Source: Bifidobacterium sp. ESL0745 (GTDB taxonomy: Bacteria; Actinomycetota; Actinomycetes; Actinomycetales; Bifidobacteriaceae). From it: a stretch of DNA of 64,000 nt. The stretch is from contig NZ_JAQTHX010000001.1 of assembly GCF_029433335.1 (NCBI RefSeq), positions 992,001 to 1,056,000 on the forward strand. Reading direction: 5' to 3'. This document shows, piece by piece, positions 35,142-45,119 of this stretch. The notes beneath the pieces were generated by a model that worked only from the letters and a program-made list of their open reading frames with translations, was not told where the DNA came from and did no database searches. The stretch's first letter is position 1. Every line of letters starts with the position of its first letter. Made by a program: the position numbers and the translations under genes.

Positions 35142-37775
35142 CTACGCCTCGGCGAGGGCGGCGACGGGCGGGGTCTTCACCGCACGACGGGCCGGGAAGA
35201 TGCTCGAGACCAGAGCGGCGAGCGCAGCAATCAAAAGCACCGCACCGTTGAACTTCCAGTCGAAGAGGTAGGCCGTCTTGCCGTAGAGACTGAAGACCAT
35301 GTAGGAGCCGAGCCAGCCGAACGCGGTGCCGAGGATGACGCCGACCACGCCGGAGACCAGCGAGATGAGCAGCGCCTCACAGGCCAAGGAACGCTTGAGC
35401 TGGCCGCGCGTCATGCCGATGGCGCGCAAGGTGGCCGATTCGCGGGTGCGTTCGATCACCGACAGACTCAGCGTGTTGGCTACGCCGATCAGTGCGATGA
35501 GCACGGCGACGGCGAGCAGTGCGATGAGCACCTTCATGATGGTGTCGATCTGCGTGTCCCAGGTGACACGATCAGCGATCGGGCCGGAGACGTTGATGCC
35601 GTCGGTGGAGCCCAAGGCGCTTCGCACGGCGTCGAATGTGTCACTGACGCTCGCTGCATTCGTATCGAACTTGGTCAGGAGCATGTGGCCGTCGGTTTTG
35701 ACGTTGCTATTGGCAAGCGTCGACTGGTCGACGAAGACGACCATGGAATACATGCCGGTGAGCTTGCGGTAATCGACCTGCGTGACCTTCATTGCGGGCA
35801 GGCTGATATGGTTCTTGGAACCATCCTTGCCGACATTGATGAAATCGACGGTGTTGTTCGCGAAACTCAGCTTTTCGCCGGTTTGGGCGTTGTTGAGGGG
35901 AGCAAGCACCGTTCCAGAGGCGATAGTGCCGGAAGAGAGATCCGTGCGCATTACCTTCTGCAAGGCCTGCTTGTCGTTGACGCCGACCAAAAGAGCGCTG
36001 AGATTCTTGCCTTTGACATTCGCCGTAGCGGTGGGCAGGAAGAGGGTATCCGAAATACCCTTGACCTTGGCGACCTTATCGGCGGTGTGCTTGGTCAGGC
36101 CGTTGCCTTCGGCAACCATGTCGACGCTGTAATGCGAATCGAGGGTGGAATCCATGGTCTGTTTGCCGCAGGCCGCGCCGGTGGCGATGGTGGAGACCAA
36201 GGTGACACCAATTAGCAGGGCGACGCCGGTGGCGGCCACGCGACGCGGGTTCTTCTGGATGTTCGCGTTGGCGATGTTGGCGGACGGGCCGATATGGGCG
36301 ACCAATGCACCAATGCCGCGCATCAGCACCGGCAGCCAGAACGTGGCGGTGATGGCCAGGCCGATGAAGAGCAAGGCGCAGCCGCCCATGGCGGAGAACA
36401 GCGCATATTCGTAAGTGGTATCACTGCCGTTGCTTGGTGATGGAGTGTTGATGATGGAAGGCATACGGCTCGCGCCGAGTGCGCAGCAGACCACACCGAG
36501 CACAATCATCAAAGTGCCCAGCACACCACGCACCCTGCCGGCCTTGCGCGTATCGGTGACCTCGATCGGACGCAGAGCCTCAAGCGGGGTGACGGCCGTC
36601 GCGGAACGCGCGGAGCCGATGGAGGCAAGCACCGTCATGACGATGCCGAAAGCCAGCGGCACTACGATGACCGGCCAAGTGACGATAATGCGCATCGCCT
36701 GACCGTTGATACTTCCGGCCTTCGTGACACCCAGCAGCGCCATGAGCCCGATGGCCGCGAGAATGCCAAGAACAGAAGCGATAAGGCCCAGTACGCCAGC
36801 CTCGAAAAGCACGGAACGGTAGAGCTGGCCTTTCTTGGCCCCGATGGTGCGCAGCAGGGCAAGCGTACGACGGCGCTGGGCAATCATGACCTGGAAGGTG
36901 TTGGCGATGACCAAGGCCGCGACGAACATGGCAAGGATGCCGAAGACCATGAGGAAGATCTTCACCGGCGAGCTGCCGTTGGCGCTCAGGGACTTCATCT
37001 CCTCGTCGCCGATATGCTGGCGGGTGTCGACGCTCATCTTCTTGCCGAGGATCTGCTTGACCTGGGGTATGGCCGTTGCGGCCTTGGCCGGGTCGACATT
37101 GAAAACGAGCCCGTTGGACGGTACGTCATTGAAGGAACCCACATTGTATAGCGTCGCCAGCACTTGCGGCGAGACCAAGGTGACGCCGCCATAGACGGTA
37201 TAGCTGCCGTTTTGGTCGCGGGTCAGACCCACCAACGTCGCGTCGGCGGTAGGAACATTGCCGGAACCACCCTCGGAAAGGGTGAGTTTGAACGTATCGC
37301 CGATCTTCATATGCATCTTGTCGGCCATCTTCTCAGGAATCGCGGCCTCATCGGCCTTGAGCGGGCTATGCCCCTTGACCACCTCGACCGGCTGGAGCCT
37401 GTCGCTGGCGGAGCCCAGACCGTACATGGTTGTGGACGAGCTGTCGCCCTTCTTAACATGGCCGTCGCCGTAGACCACGGGCTGTGTGGCGGTGACGCCA
37501 TCGACCTTTTCAATTTCGTCGGCCTTGAAGGTGCCGACCGTCGGCGGGGCGTCGTCGCTGTAGGTGCTGCTGTCGCCACCGTTCGAGCCTTTCAGCACCG
37601 CGACATAGTCGGCCTGCATAAATCGCGAGGTCAGCTGCGTGCGCAACGAGTCGTCCATCGAGTTGCCGAACAGGAAGGTCGCGGCGATGAACGCGGTGCC
37701 GATGAGGATGGCGATGCCGGCGGGAATGAGCATCTTCCCGCTCTTTTTCATAAGTTTGAGTGTTACCGAGAGCAT
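35142..37775 (-). CDS. FtsX/MacB-type ABC transporter permease
   Basis: 877 residues with a duplicated layout: an N-terminal membrane segment, large extracytoplasmic domain (about 40-260), three segments (270-390), two segments in the middle (410-500), a second extracytoplasmic domain (540-720) and three final segments. FtsX signatures occur twice: RRRTLALLRTIGAKKGQLYRSVLFEA and RTRESATLRAIGMTRGQLKRSLACEA. Such permeases export peptides, lipids or drugs or act mechanically; no substrate can be read. It follows its ATPase gene by about 200 bases. Confidence 0.92.
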   Translation of the reverse strand: MLSVTLKLMKKSGKMLIPAGIAILIGTAFIAATFLFGNSMDDSLRTQLTSRFMQADYVAVLKGSNGGDSSTYSDDAPPTVGTFKADEIEKVDGVTATQPVVYGDGHVKKGDSSSTTMYGLGSASDRLQPVEVVKGHSPLKADEAAIPEKMADKMHMKIGDTFKLTLSEGGSGNVPTADATLVGLTRDQNGSYTVYGGVTLVSPQVLATLYNVGSFNDVPSNGLVFNVDPAKAATAIPQVKQILGKKMSVDTRQHIGDEEMKSLSANGSSPVKIFLMVFGILAMFVAALVIANTFQVMIAQRRRTLALLRTIGAKKGQLYRSVLFEAGVLGLIASVLGILAAIGLMALLGVTKAGSINGQAMRIIVTWPVIVVPLAFGIVMTVLASIGSARSATAVTPLEALRPIEVTDTRKAGRVRGVLGTLMIVLGVVCCALGASRMPSIINTPSPSNGSDTTYEYALFSAMGGCALLFIGLAITATFWLPVLMRGIGALVAHIGPSANIANANIQKNPRRVAATGVALLIGVTLVSTIATGAACGKQTMDSTLDSHYSVDMVAEGNGLTKHTADKVAKVKGISDTLFLPTATANVKGKNLSALLVGVNDKQALQKVMRTDLSSGTIASGTVLAPLNNAQTGEKLSFANNTVDFINVGKDGSKNHISLPAMKVTQVDYRKLTGMYSMVVFVDQSTLANSNVKTDGHMLLTKFDTNAASVSDTFDAVRSALGSTDGINVSGPIADRVTWDTQIDTIMKVLIALLAVAVLIALIGVANTLSLSVIERTRESATLRAIGMTRGQLKRSLACEALLISLVSGVVGVILGTAFGWLGSYMVFSLYGKTAYLFDWKFNGAVLLIAALAALVSSIFPARRAVKTPPVAALAEA

Positions 37776-37972
37776 TTTGGTTCCTTTTGCTTTTCGTCTG
37801 CAAGTTCGTTTTCCGGGTGATTGATGGAGGTCGCTCGCTGTGTTTCGCTTCGGCTTTTGAATGTCAGCTGGATTGTTTGCAGCTACAACTGCTACTATTT
37901 GACGATTTTCATCATTGCGTCAATATGAATCCAGCTGCCAAGCACAAACGAAACCACTACGATTCCATCAAT

Positions 37973-39199
37973 TCACTGCGCGACTTGTGCGTGCCTGGGC
38001 TTGTCGTTCATCAGCTGGTCCATCGTGGGTGCCGCGCTCTGGCGGGCGGCGCGTTCGCTCTCCTCCATCAACAGGTCACTCATGTGCTCGGCGGTGGGGT
38101 GCTCAACATCGGCCACAATACGGCCGTCGGCGAAGACGATGGCGCGGTCGGCGTAGGAGGCGGCCACCGCGTCGTGGGTGACCATGACCACGGTCTGGCC
38201 GAACTCGCGCACGGAACGCTTGAGGAAGCTCAGCACCTCGGCGCTGGAGACGGAATCAAGGTTGCCGGTCGGTTCGTCGGCGAAGACCACCTGCGGCTTG
38301 GAAATCAGCGCACGGGCGATGGCGACGCGCTGCTGCTGGCCGCCGGAAAGCTCGTTAGGGCGGTGTTTGAGGCGCTGGGTGAGGCCGAGGGTTTCGACCA
38401 GTGTGTTGAACCATTTCCTGTCGACCTTGGAGCCGGCGAGGGTCAGGGGCATCAGGATGTTCTGCTCGGCGGTGAACATCGGCAGGAGGTTGAAGCTTTG
38501 GAAGATGAAGCCGATCTCGTTGCGGCGCAGCATCGTCAGCTGGTTGTCGTTCATCTTGGTGATATCCTGCCCGCCGAGGATGACCTTGCCGCTCGTGACG
38601 GAATCGAGGCCGGCGAGCGTGTGCATCATCGTCGACTTGCCGGAACCGGACGGGCCCATGATAGCGGTGAACTTGCCTTTTTCGAAGCCGACGTTGACGT
38701 TGCGCAACGCGTGCACGACGTTCTCGCCCGTACCGTAGTCCTTGACCAGGTCGATGGCCTCGACGGCGAATTGCTTGGGCTGCTGCGGCTGTTGGGTCTG
38801 GACGGGAGTCTGCTGTACCGGCTGTTGGGTTTGTTGCGGCTGCGCCGACGGGAACAACGGTGATTGCGCTGGTGTCTGCTGGAATTGCTGCGGCTGTGCC
38901 GGCTGCGTGGGCTGCTGGTAGACCGGAGGATAGGATTCCGCCGGTTGCTGCGAGTACTGCCTAGACTCGGATCCCGTCGTCTGCTGCGGGCGCTGCTGAG
39001 GTTGAGATGCCGATGGCATCTGCTGTGGACGCTGCTGAGGTTGCGGCGGAATGAAGGAAGGTGCCGGAACGTCGGCATTCGGCGTGGTTCCGGTGTTGGC
39101 AGCATTCGCATCTGTGCCGTCGCCACCGCCCAGGTCCGGGTTGATGATGCTGCGGAAATCGTTGCCGGCACTGTTGCCGTAGATGTTGTTAGGGTTCAT
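37973..39199 (-). CDS. MacB/LolD-type ABC transporter ATPase with Gln/Pro-rich N-terminus
   Basis: 408 residues. Residues 1-145 are a low-complexity Gln/Pro/Ser extension (PQQRPQQ repeated), then a complete ATPase: Walker A GPSGSGKST, Q-loop FIFQSFNLLP, signature LSGGQQQR, Walker B VVFADEPTGNLD and H-loop VTHD. It energises the adjacent FtsX-type permease. AAAGGAG precedes the ATG, which fixes the extension as part of the protein. Confidence 0.93.
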   Translation of the reverse strand: MNPNNIYGNSAGNDFRSIINPDLGGGDGTDANAANTGTTPNADVPAPSFIPPQPQQRPQQMPSASQPQQRPQQTTGSESRQYSQQPAESYPPVYQQPTQPAQPQQFQQTPAQSPLFPSAQPQQTQQPVQQTPVQTQQPQQPKQFAVEAIDLVKDYGTGENVVHALRNVNVGFEKGKFTAIMGPSGSGKSTMMHTLAGLDSVTSGKVILGGQDITKMNDNQLTMLRRNEIGFIFQSFNLLPMFTAEQNILMPLTLAGSKVDRKWFNTLVETLGLTQRLKHRPNELSGGQQQRVAIARALISKPQVVFADEPTGNLDSVSSAEVLSFLKRSVREFGQTVVMVTHDAVAASYADRAIVFADGRIVADVEHPTAEHMSDLLMEESERAARQSAAPTMDQLMNDKPRHAQVAQ

Positions 39200-39374
39200 G
39201 TGGACTCCTTTGTTTTGAGGTCACTGCTTGTCTGTTACCTCAAATTCTAAAAGAATCCGCCGGTCTTCCCCATCGTGCGCAGGAATGAATTATTACCCCC
39301 GTTACACAAGACCAAGAAATTCATACCTCATCCTTGAGGATGATTCCTGTCCGACCTACCCACAACCCACATTA

Positions 39375-39600
39375 ATGCTGGGAAACCGCACATAACTGAT
39401 AACCAGAGTCCGTTTACCAGCACCCAAGTGTGAAAAACACGTAAGATGCAGGAAAACCGCATATAACAAATCCCCAGATGCCGTTTACCAGCACCAAAGC
39501 ACAACCATTCATGCTGGAAAACTGCATATAACTAACTTTTAAAGTCCGTCTACCAGCAGCAAAATGGCGTCAAACCGACAAAAAGCCCGTCTACCGACCC
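39375..39600. repeat. Tandem array of imperfect hairpin repeats
   Basis: Three clear copies start at 39375, 39446 and 39511 (spacing 71 and 65), and a degenerate fourth near 39564. Read on the plus strand each has ATGCTGGAAAACYGCATATAA, a 15-20-base spacer, then CCGTTTACCAGC. The ends GCTGG.AAAC and GTTTACCAGC are inverted, so each unit can fold into a hairpin. It fills the 450-base gap 39200-39649 between the ABC ATPase start and metY. Confidence 0.75.
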
Positions 39601-39628
39601 AACATCAAAAATGCAGGCGGCAAACGGG
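39586..39628 (-). terminator. Intrinsic terminator after metY
   Basis: On the minus strand CCCGTTTGCCG pairs with CGGTAGACGGG (11 bp, two G-U pairs) and is followed by CTTTTTG, 20 bases past the metY stop. The hairpin arm resembles those of the adjacent repeat array. Confidence 0.8.
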
Positions 39629-39649
39629 TTTGGTTAGCACGTGCGCGAA

Positions 39650-40972
39650 TTACTTGGCGAGTCCGGAGGCGCGCAGGGCCTCGAAGCCGCCCTTCAGATC
39701 GTCGAGGATGTCGTCGATGTACTCGGTGCCGATCGACAGACGGATGGTGCCCTGATGGATGCCCTGGCTTTCCAGCTCCTCGCGGGTCTCCTGCGCGTGG
39801 GTGGTGGAGGCCGGGTGCACGACCAGGCTCTTCACGTCCGCGACGTTGGCGAGCAGGCTGAACAGGTGCAGGTTGTTGATGAACACGCGCGCCGCGTCCT
39901 TGCCGCCCTTGATGTCGAAGGTGAAGATCGAGCCGGCGCCGTTCGGGAAGTACTTCTCGTAACGCTCATGGTCGGGACGGCCGGGGATCGAGGGGTGTGA
40001 GACGGATTCGACCTCGGGCACAGTCCGGAGGTATTCGACCACCTTGAGGGCGTTCTGCACATGGCGTTCGACGCGCAGCGACAACGTTTCAGTACCCTGC
40101 AGCAGGAGCCACGCGGCGAACGGGCTGATGCAGGCGCCGGTGTCGCGCAGGAAGATGGCGCGAGCGCGGGTGACGAAGGCCGTCTCGCCCAGCGCCTCAT
40201 AGAAGTTCATACCGTGATAGGAAGGATCCGGCTCGGTGAGTGTCGGGAACTTGCCCGGCACCGCGGCCCAATTGAAGTGGCCTCCTTCGACGATGACGCC
40301 GCCCAACGTCGTGCCGTGGCCGCCGATGAACTTGGTGGCCGATTCCACGACGATGTCCGCGCCGTTCTCCAGCGGACGGAAAAGATACGGGGTGGCGAAG
40401 GTGTTGTCGACGAAAACCGGCAGGTTATGCTTGTGCGCGATCTTGGAGATGGCCTCGAAATCGGGCAGGTCGGCGTTCGGATTGCCGAAGGTCTCGAAGT
40501 AGACGAGCTTCGTGTTCTCCTGGATGGCATCCTCGAAATTCTGCGGGTCGGCCGGGTCGACGAACGTGGTGGTGATGCCGTCGCGCGGCAGGGTGTGGCG
40601 CATCAGGTTGAAGGTGCCGCCGTAGATGTGCGAGGAAGAGACGATGTGGTCGCCGGTCTGCGTGATGTTGCGCAGCGCGGCCTCGACCGCCGCCGCACCG
40701 CTGGCCAAGGCGAGTGCCGCAGTGCCGCCTTCGAGCGCGGCCATGCGACGTTCGAACACATCCTCGGTGGAGTTGGTCAGGCGGCCGTAGATATTGCCCG
40801 GATCTTGCAGGGCAAAACGCGCCTCGGCGTGATCGAAGTCGTGGAAGACGTAGCTGGTGGTGGCGTAGATCGGCACGGTGCGCGCGTCGGTGGCGGGGTC
40901 GGCCTTCTCCTGGCCCACGTGCAGCTGGAGGGTCTCGAAATGGTACTTCTTCGGTGTGGTCTCATCGGTCAT
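39650..40972 (-). CDS. metY: O-acetylhomoserine aminocarboxypropyltransferase family (PLP) enzyme
   Basis: PLP-dependent sulfhydrylase that makes homocysteine from O-acetylhomoserine and sulfide; 440 residues from ATG at 40972 (AAAGGAG upstream). [34 protein letters not shown] at the N-terminus, [46 protein letters not shown] (PLP Lys in ATKF) and the C-terminal [14 protein letters not shown] match MetY rather than the shorter MetB. It lies alone between two repeat arrays. Confidence 0.93.
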   Translation of the reverse strand: MTDETTPKKYHFETLQLHVGQEKADPATDARTVPIYATTSYVFHDFDHAEARFALQDPGNIYGRLTNSTEDVFERRMAALEGGTAALALASGAAAVEAALRNITQTGDHIVSSSHIYGGTFNLMRHTLPRDGITTTFVDPADPQNFEDAIQENTKLVYFETFGNPNADLPDFEAISKIAHKHNLPVFVDNTFATPYLFRPLENGADIVVESATKFIGGHGTTLGGVIVEGGHFNWAAVPGKFPTLTEPDPSYHGMNFYEALGETAFVTRARAIFLRDTGACISPFAAWLLLQGTETLSLRVERHVQNALKVVEYLRTVPEVESVSHPSIPGRPDHERYEKYFPNGAGSIFTFDIKGGKDAARVFINNLHLFSLLANVADVKSLVVHPASTTHAQETREELESQGIHQGTIRLSIGTEYIDDILDDLKGGFEALRASGLAK

Positions 40973-41223
40973 GTCCGGCTCCTTTATATACGAATATCCA
41001 ATGTGGTATTTCCCAAGTTCGAGCGTAAACCGGCGGAACGTGCGCGGCAAGCGCGACGCTATCCCGGTAATCTATAACGGCTTGAAAATCTTTGGAATTC
41101 AGCCGTTCTATTAGTCACGCATTGATCAAAATCGACTATTCACAATCTTTGGCAATTATTGCCGTGACTTGTTCGGCTTGCGTTTCAGATGGAATCGGTA
41201 CCCAATTCTCATTTTTCGGGGGT

Positions 41224-41361
41224 CTTGGCGCGCCAAGTCCCCCATTTTGGACAGAATTGATGGCAAATCCTCTAATTTTGGGCAACTTGGCGCGCCAAGA
41301 GGCCCGTTTTCGACAGAATTGATGATCAATCTCCCGATTTCGGGCAACTTGGCGCACCAAG
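41224..41361. repeat. 62-bp tandem repeats carrying a 14-bp palindrome
   Basis: CTTGGCGCGCCAAG occurs at 41224-41237 and 41286-41299, and CTTGGCGCACCAAG at 41348-41361, exactly 62 bases apart each time. Spacers share TTTTSGACAGAATTGATG and TTTYGGGCAA. They lie in the 630-base gap 40973-41601 between divergent metY and the pyridoxine kinase gene. No protein is encoded with confidence; short frames across both strands reflect the periodicity. Confidence 0.85.
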
Positions 41362-41601
41362 CCCCCCCCTGATTCAGGCAAATTCGGCCATGCCCCTTTC
41401 ACCACAAACAGCGTATAGCGAATAACTCAAGCAGAGATTTGCGAATTATTTCTCACAAACCCAAGCCACCGCGTCACCTTGCGGACGAAACGGGGCGTGT
41501 TTGTCGCCACGAGGTCTACAGTCGTTACCAGCGACGCACCGAGCATTCCCGCCCGGCGACGGACGCCGATATTATTCATAGACTTTCTGAAAGGTCATGA
41601 A

Positions 41602-42477
41602 ATGCAAGAAGATACGACGCTCTATGAGCGCGACCCCAAATATATCCCTCGCGTCGCGGCAGTGCACGACATGTGCGGCTACGGCAAATGTTCGCTGACC
41701 GCTGCGATTCCGATTCTTTCGGCGTGCGGCTGCGACGTGTGCCCGGTGCCGACGGCCCTGTTTTCGGCGCACACCAAGTTCCCGGTCTATACCTTCCACG
41801 ACACCACGGATATGCTTTCCGGCTATCTCGACGCGTGGCAGAAGGTCGACGTCCAGCTTGACGGCATCTATTCCGGCTTCCTCGGCTCGGCCGAGCAGGT
41901 GGACATCATCAAGCGCATGTACCGCGAATACCCGAAAGCGCTGCGGCTGGTCGACCCCGTGATGGGCGACGGCGGGCAGATGTACCCGACGTATTCCAAG
42001 GAAATGTGCGACGCGGTCAAGACGCTCGTGGACGGCGCGGACGTCTTGATGCCAAACCTCACCGAGGCCAGCATTTTGACCGGACGCGATTATCCGGGAC
42101 AGAACCTCGACGAAGACCAGGCGACCGATTGGGTCGGCGCGCTGCTCGACATGGGCGCGAAGAACGTCGTATTGAAGGGCATCGACCGCGGCGACGGCAA
42201 GCTGCGCAACTTCGTGGGCAGCGCGAGCGCCGGGGCTTCCGCACGCGTCGAGCTCGCGCACGACAAGCTCCCCTACATGATCCACGGCACCGGTGACGCC
42301 TTCGCTTCAGCGCTGTGCGGCGCGGTGATGGCCGGCAAGACGCTCGGCGAATCGGCGCAGGTGGCCGGCGAATTCGTGCGTCACGCCATGGAATCCACGC
42401 GCAACCAGCCCGATTTCGAAGAGCGCGGCGTGAGCTTCGAACTCAACCTCGGCGAGTTGACCGGACTCGTCGGTTGA
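41602..42477 (+). CDS. pdxK: Pyridoxine/pyridoxamine kinase family protein
   Basis: Phosphorylates B6 vitamers with ATP (ribokinase superfamily), 291 residues. ATG at 41602 follows AAGG by 7 bases; the frame runs 41 codons further upstream without a start signal. VAAVHDMCGYGKCSLTAAIPILSACG, DPVMGDGG, MPNLTEASILTG and the anion-hole HGTGDAFASAL are visible. It is followed by a strong terminator. MetY's cofactor need may be the link, but the genes are divergent. Confidence 0.9.
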   Translation: MQEDTTLYERDPKYIPRVAAVHDMCGYGKCSLTAAIPILSACGCDVCPVPTALFSAHTKFPVYTFHDTTDMLSGYLDAWQKVDVQLDGIYSGFLGSAEQVDIIKRMYREYPKALRLVDPVMGDGGQMYPTYSKEMCDAVKTLVDGADVLMPNLTEASILTGRDYPGQNLDEDQATDWVGALLDMGAKNVVLKGIDRGDGKLRNFVGSASAGASARVELAHDKLPYMIHGTGDAFASALCGAVMAGKTLGESAQVAGEFVRHAMESTRNQPDFEERGVSFELNLGELTGLVG

Positions 42478-42566
42478 ATGTTTCATTTTCGGCATTAATT
42501 ATTGGCCGGCCCGCTGCGTTTTCGTTCTGATTTCAAAACTCGCAGCTTGACGGCTTGAAATCGATA

Positions 42567-42625
42567 TCGTCCCTATATTTCGGCAATTTCTTGTTATTCC
42601 GCCGAGATATGGGGACGATTTTTAT
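42567..42625 (+). terminator. Intrinsic terminator after pdxK
   Basis: TCGTCCC-TATATTTCGGC pairs with GCCGAGATATGGGGACGA (18 bases with G-U pairs) around a 16-base loop, followed by TTTTTATC. Confidence 0.88.
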
Positions 42626-43080
42626 CTCGCTTTAATCTGGCGGAATGCTAGGCGCACAAAACGGACATATTGCATTCCCCGATCTCGCCATTTGCGATAT
42701 CACGACGAACTGCCGAAACGACTTCATTATCAAGTCTTAAATATCGTTCCAATTTTCGCAGCACCTTTCAACGATGACGGTTCAATCGTCAACTCGATTG
42801 TCAACGGCTGACGATTTCAAGGTGTGGATGGATTTGTGGGTGTTCTTGCTTCCACTCACAGAGTTCTCCACCACGAACGCAGCCACTGGCAAAGTTTTCC
42901 ACCGTTCAAGTCACGACTTGTACACATAGCTATGAAACCATCCACAACGTTAATCACAATTGCATTACAATTATGCCGAATTATCCAGAGAAACGCCGAG
43001 AAAAACGAAAAGGCCCATCATTCGACCACAGCACCCGTTTTTTACACGGTAAAAGCACGAACCATGCAACACTCAACTAC
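42626..43080. other. Intergenic region before yraN
   Basis: About 455 bases with no convincing gene. An in-frame extension of yraN reaches an ATG at 42973, but neither it nor ATG 43081 has a clear ribosome site. No strong symmetry noted. Confidence 0.4.
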
Positions 43081-43584
43081 ATGGACACACAAATTTCAGC
43101 AGCACAAAGGCGTCGATCCACCACATGCTTCGGAAGCGACACCGATCTTGAAGATACCGACCTTGCCGACACCGCCTCGGTTGGTCTGTTGGCCGAGCTT
43201 GAAGAACAACTGATCATGCCCGATCTTTCAGCAAAGCAGCTCGGAAAGATAGGCGAGCAGTACGCAGCGGCATGGCTAGCTCAGCTCGGCTGGCGTGTCT
43301 TAGCCAGAAATTGGAGCACCCGTTTCGGCGAGCTCGACATCATCATGATGACCTCTGAACATATCGTCGTGTTCGTCGAAGTGAAAACACGTCGAACTGC
43401 ACGTTATGGTTCCCCGCAGGAGGCCATCACCCCACACAAACAGGCCAATCTCCACCACGCCGCGGCGCTTTGGCTGGCCGGTCCCGGCAAATCGATACGA
43501 CGAACCGGCATACGCTTCGACGCCATGTCCATTTTGCTGGAAGGCAACCGGCCGAGAGTCCAACACATACCGGGGGCATTCTGA
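43081..43584 (+). CDS. YraN/UPF0102 family putative endonuclease
   Basis: About 167 residues from ATG 43081; start uncertain (an alternative lies at 42973). The conserved domain begins near 43215: LSAKQLGKIGEQYAAAWLAQLGWRVLARNWSTRFGELDIIMMTSEHIVVFVEVKTRR, with the nuclease-like GELD...VEVK motif. Function is unproven; members usually sit with comM and dprA, as here. Its TGA overlaps the comM ATG. Confidence 0.88.
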   Translation: MDTQISAAQRRRSTTCFGSDTDLEDTDLADTASVGLLAELEEQLIMPDLSAKQLGKIGEQYAAAWLAQLGWRVLARNWSTRFGELDIIMMTSEHIVVFVEVKTRRTARYGSPQEAITPHKQANLHHAAALWLAGPGKSIRRTGIRFDAMSILLEGNRPRVQHIPGAF

Positions 43585-45119
43585 TGGCCATCGGGACGGC
43601 GATGTCAGTAGGACTGGTGGGGCTGAAAGCCAACGCCATTCAGATGCAGGCCTTCATCTCACCGGGACTGCCGTATTTCTCCATCATCGGACTGCCAGAC
43701 ACTTCACTGAGCGAGGCACGCGAACGGGTGAAGTCCGCCTGCCAAGCCAGCGGCTTCAGCTGGCCCGAAACACGGGTGACGGTCAACCTCTCCCCGGCCT
43801 CCTTGCCCAAACGCGGCTCCTCACATGATTTGGCCATTGCCGTTTCTGTGCTGAGTGCGGCGGGAGTCATCCCCCACAACTGTCTGGCCGACACCATCGT
43901 GCTCGGCGAGCTCAACCTCGACGGATCGGTACTGCCGGTCACCGGCGTGCTTCCAATCGCACTCTACGCCCGCGAGCACGGTATCGACCAGATTATCGTG
44001 CCACAATGCAATATCAAGGAAGCCCAACTGGTGGAAGGGCTCAGCGTCATCGGAATCCGCCATTTGGGAGAGCTCATCGAGCTGATGGGCGGCAAAGCGA
44101 AATACATAATCGACGAAAACCGTAATTCTTCTGAACAATCAGGCAACGACGATGAGGCGAGCCTCGCACCGTCCGTCGGCGATATGGCCGAAGTCATCGG
44201 CCAGGAACGTACAAAATGGGCGCTTGAAGTGGCGGCTGCAGGTGGCCATCACCTGCTGATGACCGGACCTCCCGGTTCCGGAAAGACCATGCTCGCTTCA
44301 CGTATGCCCGGCATCATGTGCCCGTTGAACGAACAGGAACAGCTTGAAGTGGCTTCGATACGCTCGCTGTGCGGCACGCTACAAAGCTATGGCATCAGCG
44401 ACATTCCACCATTCGAGTCCCCGCACCACACTGCTTCAACGGCTTCGCTCGTCGGCGGCGGTTCGGGCATCGCTGCCCCAGGGGCCATCACCCGCGCCCA
44501 CCGCGGCGTGCTTTTCATGGACGAGGCACCGGAATTCTCACCACGCGCGCTGCAGACCTTACGTGAACCGTTGGAGTCGGGATATGTTGCGCTTTCACGC
44601 TCCAAAGGAACCACCTACTACCCTGCCAATTTCCAGCTCATCATGGCCGCCAACCCCTGTCCATGCGGCTACGGGTATGGCGACGGCTCACGCTGCACCT
44701 GTAAGGAAAAGGACCGAATCCGCTATTTCTCAAGACTTTCCGGACCTATCCTCGACCGCATTGACATTCAAGTTGAAGTGCCGCCAGTGGAGCATCTGAT
44801 GACGGAAAACTCGCGCCCACAGACCACCAGCGAACAGATGAGACACAAGGTCAGCAATGCCCGGCACACCGCCCAGCAGCGTTTCGCCGCCTATCACTGG
44901 ACATGCAACGCACAGGCCTCAGGCACCTGGCTGCGCGCGAACACCTCGAAGACCGCACTCACCCTTATCGACGAAGCGCTGGAGAACGAGCGATTGAGCC
45001 TGCGCGGAGCCGACCGGGCGCTGCGCCTGGCGTGGACGCTGGCTGATCTGGGCGGCAAGATGTCACCCGGTCACGTCGAAATGATGCAAGGCATTGCCTT
45101 GCGGACAAGGGAGTCGTGA
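43584..45119 (+). CDS. comM: ComM/YifB-family Mg-chelatase-like AAA+ ATPase
   Basis: 511 residues. N-terminal S5-like domain AMSVGLVGLKANAIQMQAFISPGLPYFSIIGLPD, Walker A GPPGSGKTML, Walker B VLFMDEAPEFSPRALQ and arginine-finger region. In naturally competent bacteria ComM is a branch-migration helicase for integrating incoming DNA. Overlaps yraN and dprA by TGATG on both sides, so the three genes are translationally coupled. Confidence 0.94.
   Translation: MAIGTAMSVGLVGLKANAIQMQAFISPGLPYFSIIGLPDTSLSEARERVKSACQASGFSWPETRVTVNLSPASLPKRGSSHDLAIAVSVLSAAGVIPHNCLADTIVLGELNLDGSVLPVTGVLPIALYAREHGIDQIIVPQCNIKEAQLVEGLSVIGIRHLGELIELMGGKAKYIIDENRNSSEQSGNDDEASLAPSVGDMAEVIGQERTKWALEVAAAGGHHLLMTGPPGSGKTMLASRMPGIMCPLNEQEQLEVASIRSLCGTLQSYGISDIPPFESPHHTASTASLVGGGSGIAAPGAITRAHRGVLFMDEAPEFSPRALQTLREPLESGYVALSRSKGTTYYPANFQLIMAANPCPCGYGYGDGSRCTCKEKDRIRYFSRLSGPILDRIDIQVEVPPVEHLMTENSRPQTTSEQMRHKVSNARHTAQQRFAAYHWTCNAQASGTWLRANTSKTALTLIDEALENERLSLRGADRALRLAWTLADLGGKMSPGHVEMMQGIALRTRES

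Noticed and set aside
37760..38863. Long frame antisense to the ABC ATPase gene
   Set aside because: Shadow of the Walker-motif-bearing ATPase; no recognisable domain.
40061..41077. Long frame antisense to metY
   Set aside because: No protein-like motifs; metY fully explains this DNA.
41224..41361. CRISPR array
   Set aside because: Only three copies, 14-bp palindrome with conserved spacers of 48 bp, and no cas genes.
41136..41405. Small protein across the 62-bp repeats
   Set aside because: Open frames exist on both strands because the repeat unit has no stops; no start signal and periodic composition.
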